From Botryotinia globosa (lineage: Eukaryota; Ascomycota; Leotiomycetes; Helotiales; Sclerotiniaceae): a DNA stretch of 64,000 nucleotides. The stretch spans positions 124,001 through 188,000 of the forward strand of contig RCSZ01000004.1 of the NCBI GenBank assembly GCA_014898425.1, written 5' to 3'. The notes under the pieces were generated by a model. That model was not told the DNA's origin and searched no databases. It saw only the letters and a program-made list of their open reading frames with translations. This document shows positions 25,815 to 37,635 of this stretch, piece by piece (positions within the stretch are counted from its first letter, which is position 1; each line of letters opens with the position of its first letter). The translations under genes were made by a program, and so were the position numbers.

Positions 25815-27883
25815 TGTAGAAGTCTAATAAGGTTGTGTAGTATCGCGTGGTTGGATGATTGATGGGTTTGAAGCTTATCAATATCTAAGGTCATTATTTA
25901 CTCCGTACAATGACTAGGTAGGTAGGTACGAGTAGGCACTTTATAACTATCGGCAAGGGCCGGGGTATCAAGACGCGGGACAACAACAAAATCCCGACCG
26001 GTGGACACTGGATTATTAGATAATCATTTGAAGCAGAGCCCCAGGAGCATCACGTGGAGGGCGGCAGAAGACGCGGAAAACTGGGTTGTCCAATTTAATC
26101 ACATGATATGTATGCACTTCTCTTCTTCAATCACGAATTATATCTTGACTTTTCTTCCCTTGCCCAATGCAAATCTTCTGCAAATCTTCTGCAAATCTTC
26201 TGCACCTTTCACGGCAACATGATGTATTCTACTTGTATTTGTATCTTTCTTGTCCCCTATACCGGTATACATATACGTCCACGCTCTCTCTCTCCCGCCT
26301 TCCTCTTCTCTTGGAAAGTTTCGATCGATCCGAACAACGCATTCTCGACTTTAATTTGAATCAACAATTGCAATTGGTAGATATATAATCGTTCAAGCAT
26401 GAGAGATGCATTGTTTGCATATTATCTACCCTTGACGATTTTCGTCTTCCATAAACCCTATCGTCAATCTTTCTCTTCCAGCTTTCTTTTTCTTGTTTTC
26501 CAAATTTGATCATTGCTCAACTTTGGTTGCTTTTCCCCCGTTCATCTCTTACAAGTTACTGCTGCTCGTTGCTTCTTTATCAATTTGGAGTTACTGACAA
26601 CACATACATCGCAACACCATTATTTCTCTCTTGCCCTGGAGGATACTCGAAAAAGCCATGGTAGGATAGGATAAAGCTATTCCCTTTCTTGAGGATTCAA
26701 AGGAGTTTTGGTCTCGCCTCGAATATTTCACACGAGGGGGAAATTTGCTTTTTCATGCTTGGGAATGATCGAACATTGCCATCCAATCCATCTTTCCATC
26801 CAATATAAACTTCCCCAGGGAGCCACCACACATATACATATTCCACATATCCAAACAATCCAACCAACTGACCGCATAGTGCATCAATGATGGATTGGCG
26901 GCATTGACGATTGACGACTCGCCGCCCACTACTCAGTCATCTACCGATACAACCATACACTAAAGCACGCAACAAAAAGCAACTCGTCATTAGTCTCTTC
27001 TCTTCTCTTCTTTCGTTCATTGGTAAACAAGCTTATTCCTTGGTTATTTCTGCCCAATACCAATAGGCTGATTGATACCATCAACGGGTCCATTGTCCAT
27101 ATATCTCTTATCTTGCTTTGATTGAAAGTTGTTGGCTACCTAGTACTTCTACTTTCTTCCTCTTTCATCCAACTTCTTTCAATTCGAGGTTTACCCGAAG
27201 ATTCGGGTCAAGCTTTCTTCTCCTACCCCTCCAACGCTCCCAACTGGTTACCAGAACACCTCTTCTTCAGGGTATTGATCTACGGCATCAGTAAAGTGTG
27301 GAGACCAAAAAACGCTTAAGATTATTCTTTCGGCTTCCCGCAACACGCACTTTTTTTCTCTCGGAAAAACTTATATTATTTTTTTTGGCCTTTTCTCATA
27401 TACTATCTATCCAATTTCGAACGCCTCATCCTCAACATTTCGAAACAAGTTTGGTCCCCTTTTCATCTATCTAATAAACACCTGACGGTCTCAGTTCAAT
27501 TGACCCACATTCAATTTATTTTTATAATTGAATTCGATGTTTATCATTGGTCGCCTTGTTTACTTAGATCTACAAGTTACGCTGACCCTTGTATCTTCAA
27601 CAAGGACCTTGTCCGCTCAGATCCCTCGTTACCCAGCTCTGAGACCAGACTTATCCCCTTTTGACGGTTGACGATAGCCTCGAATCCATAATTGCGAGGC
27701 TTCTTGGCACCCCAAGCTCATTTCGAGATTATCATGAACTGTGACCCTCCAGATCTTCCTTCTCCTGCCAGGAGAGATTCACCACTAGTTCTTACACCTT
27801 GACCTCAATCGCAACATACACATCTTACGAAAATTTGATCACTTTGGTCTACCTGAGGAATCACGAAATCGCAGCTGTCAAAC
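25815..27883. promoter_or_regulatory. divergent intergenic region with a long pyrimidine-rich leader
   Basis: About 2 kb between SPC34 (-) and the next plus-strand gene. The right 1.3 kb is rich in CT-tracts and lacks long ORFs, which looks like a long 5' UTR or core promoter. A 12-bp direct repeat (TGCAAATCTTC, three copies) lies near 26165-26200. An upstream ORF is annotated separately. Confidence 0.5.
27734..27802 (+). other. upstream ORF (22 codons) in the leader of the next gene
   Basis: ATG at 27734 opens a 22-codon frame (begins MNCDPPDLPS) ending in TGA, about 80 bp before the main start at 27884. It would be translated first if transcription starts far upstream. Conservation is untested. 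Confidence 0.45.
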
Positions 27884-28816
27884 ATGCGACCTACAACTCC
27901 CAATTTCAATTTCGCTCAAAGTGTTGGCCCTTCATCACCACCTGAGACCCCGACTAATTCCACCTTTACCTTCGCACCTCAACGACCATCCATGAACTTT
28001 CCTCGTCCCTCACCTAAAACAAACGGGATTATACCCAATGGTCCAGGGCCTCATTTCAGCTACAATCGAGTCGAAGATTTATCTCCACGATCTACTTCTC
28101 CCTCGTCCGAATCCTCGGGCAGCGCAAGTCCGCCGCGATCAGAGAGTTCCCAACGCGCGCAATCACCACTTTCATCGCCTATTCACAGGCATTCACGGGT
28201 AGTAGAAAAGGGCAATTTCACATTGGAAGAAATAACAGACAGCGACCTCGAGGGCTACGATTGCGATGAGGAACTTATAATACGACCCCACCAATACGAA
28301 GACGCTGAGTCTGATGGGGGGCATATTGCGCCTATATCTACACCAGCCGAGCTCGATCCACACTTCATTCGTGATCTACACGAACTTACCGCACACGACT
28401 GGACAGACGCTTTTCACAATGAAGAACAAGATGGCTCGCTATTGGATGAGTATGAAGCTTGGGCACAGCGCGATCGGGAAGAACGTCGTCGTCGACGCCG
28501 CAGCTCAGCTACTGTACAAAAAAGATCACTTGCGCAAAGTATAGGGAGCGATACTGACGATGAGGATTTAAAGCCAGATCATATAAGCGCGAATGAGGCG
28601 GGATCTAGTGCTAGAAGACTACGAAGGAAAACATTCAATCATGGGGGAGACAAACGGGCGAGTCTTATATTTGATGATCCACCACCCCGGATTCCAGAAT
28701 TGGAAGAACCAGATAGTTGCGAGGAAGTTGTTGAAGATGATACAGAATTGGACGATTTAAGAGAATTGCCATATTACGTCTTGGATGAATCTATGGATAT
28801 CGACTCTTCTTCTTGA
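27884..28816 (+). CDS. disordered acidic protein of unknown function
   Basis: Single open exon, 310 aa, starting at ATG 27884 (MRPTTPNFNFAQSVGPSSPP). I do not recognise a catalytic domain. The N-terminal 100 residues are Ser/Pro-rich. From about residue 105 there is a more ordered, acidic part (NFTLEEITDSDLEGYDCDEE). A possibly structured segment follows, with FIRDLHELTAHDWTDAF then LLDEYEAWAQRDREERRRRR; the Arg run could be a nuclear localisation signal. The C-terminus is acidic (ELDDLRELPYYVLDESMDID). Codon use and freedom from stops support a real gene. The unusually long leader with an upstream ORF suggests translational control. It is probably a conserved fungal protein, but I cannot name it. 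Confidence 0.75.
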   Translation: MRPTTPNFNFAQSVGPSSPPETPTNSTFTFAPQRPSMNFPRPSPKTNGIIPNGPGPHFSYNRVEDLSPRSTSPSSESSGSASPPRSESSQRAQSPLSSPIHRHSRVVEKGNFTLEEITDSDLEGYDCDEELIIRPHQYEDAESDGGHIAPISTPAELDPHFIRDLHELTAHDWTDAFHNEEQDGSLLDEYEAWAQRDREERRRRRRSSATVQKRSLAQSIGSDTDDEDLKPDHISANEAGSSARRLRRKTFNHGGDKRASLIFDDPPPRIPELEEPDSCEEVVEDDTELDDLRELPYYVLDESMDIDSSS

Positions 28817-29853
28817 CCGTAACAGGACTTCAGGGGCATAAACATTTTTAAGTGAAGGATGATGAAGGTGTGCAGATCGGCGAGTATGGATATATAAAAA
28901 GGGGGTGACGAATTAATGAATTATGAACAAGGCGGCATTTCATTGCATAAAGACATAATACATATGACGGTAGCATATTATTTTCTACTTTTTTGAGCGA
29001 GAGACTTATCACTGGGTGGATTTTTTCTTACGTTTGGTCCATTATTCATTCATCAAACATTGCATTGCATAGCGGACGTAAGGATAGCAGTACCGGCCAA
29101 TAGAGCCCGGAATCCAGACTGAAACTCATGGTCTCGGGGTTTGTTTTATAGACTGGGTGGGGAGAGGACGAAACGGTCATGGCAAAAGATATAGGAGAAT
29201 ACAAATAGATATACCTTTTATCGATATGAAAACCCGAGGCTACAGTATGTGGTTGTATCGGGGTATAGATGTTTTGATGATCTGTGATCTGACATTGAAG
29301 TAGAATTTGTTAAGACCTTGAACTTTGTATTATGTACACATCTGAGGAATTGAGAATTAGATATTGAAATCCACATCTGGGAATATCGTTATCACCAGGC
29401 TGCCATGTTTGGCCTGACAGTGAATAGTTGAACAATACTCAATATCTGGCTTCTCGTCCAGAACAGTGTGATAAAAGTAGCCAAACACTTTTTTTTTTGA
29501 AGATTTTAGATATTTAAATTTGCCTGTGAAATAAGTTGCATATTAGAAAGAAGTCAATAAGGAAATCTTCATAGTAATAAGTACCTATTCCTATCTAGGT
29601 ATTCAATAATGAGTTGATACAGTGGATCTCTTTGAATCAATAGGTGCAGTTTGTAAAACATCTATCTTATAGGGAATTGGGGCAATTTAAATCGGTTTTA
29701 TAAGTCGACCTGTTAGGATATATATATAGTAATAAGCTGTCAGGATTTCAATCCCTAATACTATGCCTTTTATGGCCAGATTGCATGCATAACATAATGG
29801 TAAAGCTTACGACTTCTATTGGTTTTATGTGCAATGGTTCCATGCACGTGACA
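28817..29853. other. 3' flank, no gene seen
   Basis: Downstream region of the disordered-protein gene. No ORF of note and no repeat until the TIR element at 29854. Confidence 0.6.
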
Positions 29854-30443
29854 CGACCACCCTACTTTCGGGCCACCCTTTCACATCAAAAATCACTTTT
29901 TTAATCTACTAATATCTTTATCAATATTAAATATAATTTAATAAAATTCAAATCTATATAGTTCAAATCATTTTAAATCTATTTTAAAAAAATTAGATTT
30001 TTAGGATTTTTCTGAATCGATTTCTAAAACTTCGAAATGTCGATTTTCAATTTACATACAAATCACATATAAATTTAAAATTTCATAAAATCTATAATAA
30101 CTTTTAAGGAAAAAATAGCTAAAAATAAATTATAAAATTGATTATAAATTTATAAGATATTCAATTTGAAAGATCTTGAAAAAAATAAAAAATTCCTTAT
30201 AAATAAATGTTTAAAAGGGTACCTTTAAAATTATAGGGATTATTTATACTACTCTTACTATTAAGGTGCAGGTAAAGACTTATATTATACCATAAGGGTT
30301 CTAAGAGCTATGGAAGGGTGAGGCCCTATTATAGGAAGTAGGGCACATTAAGGGTCCGTGCCTGAGGCACGAAGGCAACGTAGTTGGCGCCGTGACACTT
30401 AACTCATTATATACTATATCTCTATATTTATTCATTTTTTTGA
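29854..30443. mobile_element. TIR/foldback element, copy 2 (inverted, truncated, interrupted)
   Basis: Starts with the same CGACCACCCTACTTTCGGGC terminus as the element at 15620. It then follows the reverse complement of copy 1 through its right arm and spacer, so it lies in the opposite orientation. Similarity stops near 30443 and the second arm is missing. A 140-bp insertion (30258-30397) splits it. Differences from copy 1 are mostly transitions. Confidence 0.83.
30258..30397. mobile_element. 140-bp insertion inside TIR element copy 2
   Basis: Comparison with copy 1 shows an extra 140 bp that is much richer in GC than its host. It is flanked by CTTA on both sides (30254-30257 and 30398-30401), a likely target duplication. 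Its right end on the minus strand reads TGTCACGGCGCC, an LTR-like start. It may be a short solo LTR or SINE-like piece; no coding capacity. Confidence 0.6.
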
Positions 30444-30744
30444 ATTTCTTTTATTCGATTGTACTATAATTGTTGCATTTATCTCTTTTGATTTTAATTT
30501 AGATTATAATTCTTTCGTATAAGTATTCAAATTAGATATAAATTAGACAATTATAGAGTTTTTAATAATTGTAGTATATATATATATATATAATGTTAGG
30601 GCTCAGTAGTAGGGAGTATACTGGGAAAGGGTCCGGTAGTCTTAGTAAGAGATTATGTAAGAAGGTATATTGGATTCTACTCGAAACTAATCTTATGCCT
30701 TGGTCTGTTCAGGGCATGCCCGGCTGTTTATAGTTTTATCAATA
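30444..30744. other. AT-rich remnant and unassigned GC-richer segment
   Basis: AT-rich sequence ending in a (TA)n run near 30570-30592. A GC-richer segment then begins TGTTAGGGCTCAG, resembling the start of a fungal Copia-type LTR. This segment appears to resume after the MITE (31158 to about 31320), so the MITE may have landed in an older repeat. No matching LTR end was found. Confidence 0.4.
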
Positions 30745-31157
30745 CAGTAAAACCTCTCTATAAGGATACCGGTTTTTGTAGTCTTTTTTAAGGATATATA
30801 GAGGTATCCTTATATAGAGGTATCCGACTAATCCCGATATAGTAGTAATCCGCTTCCGATTAGTCCCGATCGGGTCATATTCCGTGACAATTTCGTAACA
30901 ATTTCGGAAATTTTTCTATTTCTACAACATGTGACTAAATTCTCCATATAATATTATATTATAGCTCAAATCCTAATGATTTCATTGATTCAATAAGGAT
31001 ACACGTGATTATAGGACCGGAAAATATAAGGATATCCTAATAAAGAGGTTTTAAGGATATAGGTCATTTTTAGGCCTAAAAATTTTTGGGACCTAAAAAA
31101 AATAAGGATAATAGAGGTTATCCTTATAGGGGGGATCCTTATAGAGAGGTTTTACTA
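30745..31157. mobile_element. pogo/Tc1-mariner-like MITE (413 bp)
   Basis: Terminal inverted repeats CAGTAAAACCTCTCTATAAG at the left and its complement at the right. The right outermost base pair has changed so that it reads TAGTAAAACC, a C-to-T change. TA dinucleotides flank both ends (30743-30744 and 31158-31159), the standard Tc1/mariner target duplication. The CAGT start is typical of pogo/Fot-like ends. The interior has no ORF and contains further partial copies of the terminal motif (aaggata/tatcctt). It would need a transposase supplied elsewhere. Confidence 0.85.
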
Positions 31158-32207
31158 TATTCCCTTTCATAGCATCATTGATTATAAGACTATCGTAGGC
31201 CAAGCTAGCAACCCTGGGATTAGATTCTACTAATACCAACTTCCCATTAGTTGCCAAGTGATCGGCCCTTTAGTAGCCCCGAGGTTATCCGGCTGACTAA
31301 CCGAACCGTGTCCTGCGCTGAAATATAGAAATATTTATTAATATATTTATCAAATTGATAAAAGAAAAAGAATATATCCAAATTTAAATCTTAAATCTAA
31401 AATATATTGAATAATCTTTATATTAATTTTAATTTATTCAATTACTTTTTATTTTTAATCATTTATTAATTTTAATTATATTAATTTACTTCAGAATATT
31501 GAAAAACTATAATTTTAATTTAAATCTAATTAAAAACGGATTCAAAAATTTAAATAATTGTATAACAAATACATTAATTCAAATAGTTATATATTAGTTC
31601 TAAAATCCCTTATTTTCTATACAATAGTTTTAACAGATTGATTCATCTAATGGTCATATCTATCTGTCTAAGTTTAAACAATTTCAAGAATGGAAAGTAG
31701 GTGAGTAGAATACTATAGTCGACAACGACGAATAATAGAGAATGCATGAGATAACAAGAGTTGATTAATTCAATTAGAAATTCTTATAGATTTACAGTGA
31801 CAAGTTTTGATCCCCAATGAGTTGATCCATAAACCAATGAAAAGTGTCTCCGAGAAGTTTCAATGTGTACCTACATTGTAGATGTCCATCTGATGTTCCC
31901 CATGGGAAAACATATAGGCTGGCTCTGGTTGGCGCAAGGCTCAATAAATGTGTACTGGCAAAAGACTTAGACTGGGCGCTCGGACTATATTTATTAGCGC
32001 TTCCGAGTGCGATCTATAAATCCATCTTCTCCATCTTTCCGTACAATGTCTACCTCATCATATACCTAACCACCAAAATTTGAATTTATCAGACATTTGA
32101 CGACCTCTTACAGAAGAACATATGTGGTATTAATCGATATTAACGGCATTTAGTGTTATTATTTAAATCATTCAAATTATTCAAATCATTTGTCAAAATC
32201 TCACAAA
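31158..32207. other. repeat remnant and TAF12 upstream region
   Basis: 31158 to about 31320 continues the GC-richer segment interrupted by the MITE. About 31320-31620 is strongly AT-rich and RIP-like. The rest is the TAF12 promoter region. No gene seen. Confidence 0.55.
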
Positions 32208-34469
32208 ATGAATACTTTCTTTCCAGGTCATGAGAAGCCTGCGACTTCGCAACGACCGCAGACATTGTTTAAGCCCGAAATGATGCGCCAACTACCTGCG
32301 AATGTTTTTACAGAAGAGGAGAAAGCTAAGTGGGAGCAAGGATTGAAAGGACTTTGGGCTCATGTTGAAAATAATCCTCTTGAATCATCGGTACATCAAG
32401 ACGCCAAGCGGAAATTGGTTGAGTTTTCGAAGTCAGTATCATCCAGGATAGTGCAATTTCGCGCACAGCAGCAACAGCGCCAGATACAAGCCCAGCAGAA
32501 TCAGCAGAATCAGCAGAATCAACAAAATCAGCAGAGTCAGCAGAATCAGCCAAACCAGGCGCAAACTCAGCAGGTTCAACAAAATCAAGTGAATCAACAA
32601 CAGACTCAGCAACAGAATCAGCGAAGCCCACAGGCGCAACAAGCACCACAACTCACGACAGCTCCATCGAATGAGGCACCTCAGCAAGAACCAGCTCCCC
32701 AACAGCAGGAACAAGCCACACAGTCACAGGATAATCAAGCTACTAGTTCCAATGCTGGAACTTCTTCTCAACAGCAAGCAAGGCCTCAGATTACTGCTCA
32801 AATGCCAGAGAAGATTCTGCAGCATGTCAGAACATTTCCGTGGCATGCCCCACAACACTTAACCCCGCAATCACCAGAATGGACTAAATGGATGGCAGAT
32901 ATTAAGAACAAGTATGCAAAGGGCTTGATGCAGATGGAAAAGACAAACATACAGGCAAAGGGTATGGAAGATTATATGAGAAAGAAAAGAGAAGAGGGGA
33001 CTGCAACGGAACAAGATGAAGCAGACCATCAGACAAGATTAGCAGAGGTTAAAAAACAACATCACATGGCCAAGAAGTTCGTGGATGACATTAGAGAGAG
33101 CCAGAAACGTATCGCAACAGGAAACGCTCATCAAGGCCAAACTCAGCATCCTCAACAACCACAAGCTCCTGCACCTGGGCCATCCAATACAAATGTGAAT
33201 GGAAATGGAAATGCAGATGTTACTGCAAGCCAGGGTACCCAAGGAGCTCAAGGTACCACCCAAATGAATCAAACACAAGGAGCACCCAGGCCACCTATGA
33301 ATATGCCGCAGCCACCAAACCCAGCATTACAGAATACTCAGACTGTCAATGCTGCTATTGAACAAGCACGTAACCAACAAATGGGTGGTGGTAATCGACC
33401 TCCTGGGCCACAAGGACAGCCATCCCAAGGTCCCCAAGTTCCTACGCCAAACGTAGCTACCCATCCAACCATGCCTCAATCTCAACCTGGGCAGGCGCAA
33501 GGTATCAAAACGGAACCAACAATGCCAGGTGCGATCAACACCGCCATTACTCAAATGCAAAATAATCAACAACGTCCGGGTCAAACAAATTCTCCTCAAT
33601 CGGCCATTCCTCAATCAGCCAACTCTATCAATGCACCACACCCACCTGGACCCCCAAGAGCTTTAACCCATCAAGCGGCACTACAAACTGCGGCTCAAAG
33701 TTATTCCAGCGCGGGGGGTGGTCAAACGACCACACCTAATACGGTCATGGGTCACTCGCATACTCACCCTAATACTATGCCCAGGGAACAACAAAATCCA
33801 AGCTCAACAAAACTTCCAATTCCAAAACATTTGCCAGAAAGAGCAATCGCACCCCCACAACCTGTCCAAATGGGCCACTCGCGCCCTTCATTTACTGGTG
33901 GTCCATCAGGTGCTGGTAACGGAGTTATGGGTCAACCAGTTATTGCCAAAACTCCAGGTTACGTCCTGGATGGCGAAGGTGACCGCGTTTTGAGTAAGAA
34001 GAAATTAGATGAGCTTGTTAGACAAGTTACCGGTGGCGGAGAGAATATTGCAGGTGGCGGTCTGACTGCTGAAGTTGAAGAGGTATGAAATTTTCCGTGT
34101 ATTCCTATTACCATGATTTGCAAGCTCGTTCTTATCACCCCTGTCGCGGATATATAATACTTAATGCCTCCGAATGAGCTGAAATTAATATAAACTAACA
34201 CGATCTACTAGTCCATTCTTACCGTGGCCGACAACTTCGTCGATCAAGTTCTTCAAGCCGCGTGTAAGAATGCCAAGGAACGTGGTTCAAAAATTCTGGA
34301 AATCCGTGACATTCAACTCACTCTCGAGCGCGGTTACAATATTCGTATCCCAGGTTACGCCAGTGATGAAATTCGAACCGTCCGCAAGATTGCACCAAGC
34401 TCTGGATGGATCAACAAGATGAGCGCCGTTCAAGCTGCAAAGGTCACGGGCGGAAAGGGTAGTGATTAA
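32208..34469 (+). CDS. TAF12: TFIID/SAGA subunit TAF12
   Basis: Exons 32208-34082 and 34212-34469 (donor gtatga, acceptor ctag) give 710 aa. TAF12 is a histone-fold subunit shared by TFIID and SAGA; it pairs with TAF4 or Ada1. The histone fold spans the intron, about residues 595-680: [13 protein letters not shown] ends exon 1; exon 2 adds [40 protein letters not shown] and [10 protein letters not shown]. Residues 86-200 and much of 290-560 are Gln/Asn/Pro-rich low complexity, typical of fungal TAF12. I chose ATG 32208 because upstream in-frame codons lack an ATG (TTG only). The intron contains an in-frame stop right after the donor, so splicing is required for the histone fold. Confidence in identity is high. 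Confidence 0.95.
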
Positions 34470-35757
34470 ACTATCGTCCATAATTTGAGAAGGCGTTGGT
34501 TTCAAGATATCAGAATGTCCGATATGTCTACATGACTTCGCGATGGTCATTCAAGTTGACGAAAAGGAAAATGATAATTACGGATATGAATCGGGATAAA
34601 TTTCTTAGGAGTCACTATACTATCAGGGCATGGGATGAATGATAATTGGTGTTGGGCTATTCTTCTTAAATTGATGTGCATATGGCATGGGCTGTCGTTG
34701 GCGTTGGGGGAGTGATATCATGATGTTTTGAGATCATCATCTGTGTGCTCTCTGGGCATGTGTCGGTCTTCTAAGATAGATACTAAGATACCAAGGTACT
34801 TCCTAAATACCATGGCACTTCGTTAATCTTAATACAAGTTCACTACGATGTGGTGTCTATGATTATGATAATTTGACGTTCAATAATGAATCCATCGCCG
34901 TCCTCTGCCACAGGCCTGGATTGTAGATTCTCGATCAGATCTTGTTACAAATTACAATGAACTCCACATAGAAATTAATGTCGCGTTTGACCTAAGTACA
35001 GCTCTCTGTCTATCAAGTACTAATCTATCCTGGCGATAGTATTCACTATACTAATCTACTGGCCTCGTTCATTGACGTGCAAAATTCGCTCCTCATTCGT
35101 TCCCAAGCCTCGTCAAGGACCCGAGTGATGTCCTGTGTTGACACGTGATTCGGATGTGATCTCGTGCTTTAGGTTTGCCGCTGATACGAGATTAGGATCT
35201 TGGTTTGATATCAGGATGGGTGGGTGATGGGTTAGTCATTGAAGTTATTGTGAAGCTTTCATTGGAAAACATTGGTATATACGGTCGTGATTGCAAATAA
35301 TCACTTGGTATTATGTACGTCAAAGTTCTTCAATGATGCATCTTGCTTAAAAAGCCATTTTTTCGGTGTTCCACATTAGCTGGGTTCCTTCGCCAGCTTG
35401 CAGTCGCCCAGCTCCCCAGGCACCCGATGACTCGCGTTAAAACAGCATCAAAGGTCGCTAAATGCAGCCGTAATAATCTTGAGCTTTGATGGTGTAAAGG
35501 TAATCCAATATGTGAACGACAGCTACAACAACCATTGTCAACTCAACTACATAACACCCTTTCTAATCAATAACCCTTTCAAACTCCCGTGATACCTTAT
35601 ACTCACAGAGATATTTTCTGTGAATAAGAGACCGACTATATCACTTTTAAAATCATCCAACGCGACTTGAAGAAAAGTACCTTAGCTCTACCACCCACCA
35701 GTCTAGGTTTACAAAAGGGCGACGTCAACCTTCAGATATCCTCTTTATTTCGCAGTT
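34470..35757. promoter_or_regulatory. intergenic region between TAF12 and RPN3
   Basis: 3' flank of TAF12 and upstream region of RPN3. I looked for a PACE-type GGTGGCAAA proteasome box by eye and did not see one. No gene. Confidence 0.5.
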
Positions 35758-37635
35758 ATGCCTGGCAAAACACCATACAAGAAGGGTACAGATCCAGTCG
35801 AAAATGGTATTAACAGTACGAAGAAGGATGATGCAAAGAGCTCATTGAAAGGTGGAAAGGGAAAGAAGACCAAGGAAGGCGAGGAGGAGATGACAGTTGT
35901 CGTACCACCATCAAAGAGTTCTAAATTATCAGCTCCTCCTCCGAAAGATGGCGATGGAGATGTAGCTATGGATGGCTCTGCGGAGGGCGAAGAAGGTGCA
36001 GGTGCTGAGAAGGTTGATCCAGTGGCCAAGGCTGTTGCAGGTAAGTCAAGCAATCACCCAACATATATGTAAGGTTCTATCCACCAACAAAAGCTAACAT
36101 TTCACTTCTTTTCGCAGATATCAAGAGCAATTTTCCATTATTAGAGAAAGCTGTTGCTTTGTTTGATGCTAGATACACACTCCGAGCCCTCAGATCTATC
36201 TCCTCTATTCGAAAACATCTTACGGCTGACATTCTGGCGCAAGTTATTACGGAAACTTACCCTACAGCAACTCAACAAGCAAAGGCTTTACTCATAGGCA
36301 TTGACAGAGAGAATGCCACATTTAATAAGGCATCATCAAGTGAGATGGAAGTCGACTCTGATTCGAAATCTGCCAAAAACGGGAAGAAGGAACCAAAAGA
36401 AATCATTCCGGAGATTGATATTTTTCTCAGCATCCTCGTACAAATCTTCTTCCTCGATAATAAGATGAATGAGAAGGGCTTTACACTTTCCAAGCATGTT
36501 ACAACAGTCATTCATGGACTCAACCGCCGAACACTTGATTCTCTCTCCGCTCGCGTCTACTTTTACTGGTCTTTGTTCGCTGAACAGTTGGCACCACTTC
36601 CACCTTCTCCAGCTTCTCCAATTGTCGCTATTCGACCAGCTCTTCTTTCTGGCTTACGGACTGCTGTTCTACGCAAAGATATCGATACTCAATCAACTGT
36701 TATCGTACTTCTTTTACGAAATTATCTATCAACCTCCCATATCACTCAAGCTGATCTTCTCATCTCGCATACCAAATTCCCTGAAAGCGCCTCCAACAAC
36801 CAAGTTGCAAGATATTTGTACTACTTGGGACGAATCAGGGCCATTCAATTGAGATACACTGAGGCTCATGAACATTTGACAGCCGCAACTCGCAAAGCTC
36901 CTTCGAGTCCGAGTGCTGCAGGATTCTCACAAACTGCAACCAAGTTACTTCTTGTGGTTGAGTTGTTGATGGGAGATATTCCTGACCGTGCAACATTCAG
37001 AATCGCTAGTCTCGAGCGTGCTTTACAACCATATCTTAATCTCGTTCAAGCAGTTCGAGTAGGGTTGATTGCGGAATTCGAGGCTGTGATTACTCAACAT
37101 GCGGAGACTTTTAGACGTGATGGCACTTATACCTTGATCCTTCGTCTACGACAAAACGTCATCAAAACCGGTATTCGAATGATGTCCTTGTCCTACTCAA
37201 GGATCTCTCTCCGAGATATCTGCATACGCCTGAAGCTCAATAGTGAGGAATCCGCGGAATATATCGTTGCAAAGGCAATTCGTGATGGTGTCATTGAGGC
37301 AACTTTAGATCGTGAGAAGGGATTCATGAAGAGTAAGGAAGTTGGAGATGTCTATGCTACTAGGGAGCCTGGTGAAGCATTCCATGATCGTATTCGTGCT
37401 TGTCTTGCTCTCCATGATGAGAGTGTTAAGGTATGTTTTCTTCTCTTATCCCACTGTAGTATATATTATATACTAATTCGTATTACCACAGGCTATGAGA
37501 TTCCCAATGAATCAACATCGATTGGAACTCAAGAATGCTCAAGAAGCAAGAGAACGCGAACGCGAAATGGCAAAGGAAATTCAAGATGGTGATTTGGATG
37601 AAGATGACCTTGGCGGAGACTTCGAAGGCATGTAA
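35758..37635 (+). CDS. RPN3: 26S proteasome regulatory subunit Rpn3 (PSMD3)
   Basis: Three exons, 35758-36040, 36118-37430 and 37492-37635, give 579 aa. Rpn3 is a PCI-domain scaffold of the 19S lid. The N-terminal 95 residues are a Lys/Glu-rich variable tail. After the first intron the frame reads DIKSNFPLLEKAVALFDARY, then helical repeats. The PCI/winged-helix part lies at about residues 350-490, with YSRISLRDICIRLKLNSEES and GVIEATLDREKGFMKS. Exon 3 supplies the conserved tail (AMRFPMNQHRLELKNAQEAR) and an acidic end (DEDDLGGDFEGM). All phases close exactly. Without the second splice the frame runs into a spurious extension, so the spliced form is preferred. Length fits the family. Confidence 0.95.

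Noticed and set aside
30582..31320. Solo Copia LTR interrupted by the MITE
   Set aside because: The start TGTTAGGGCTCAG is LTR-like, but no CA end and no target duplication could be found, so it is left as an unassigned repeat-like segment.
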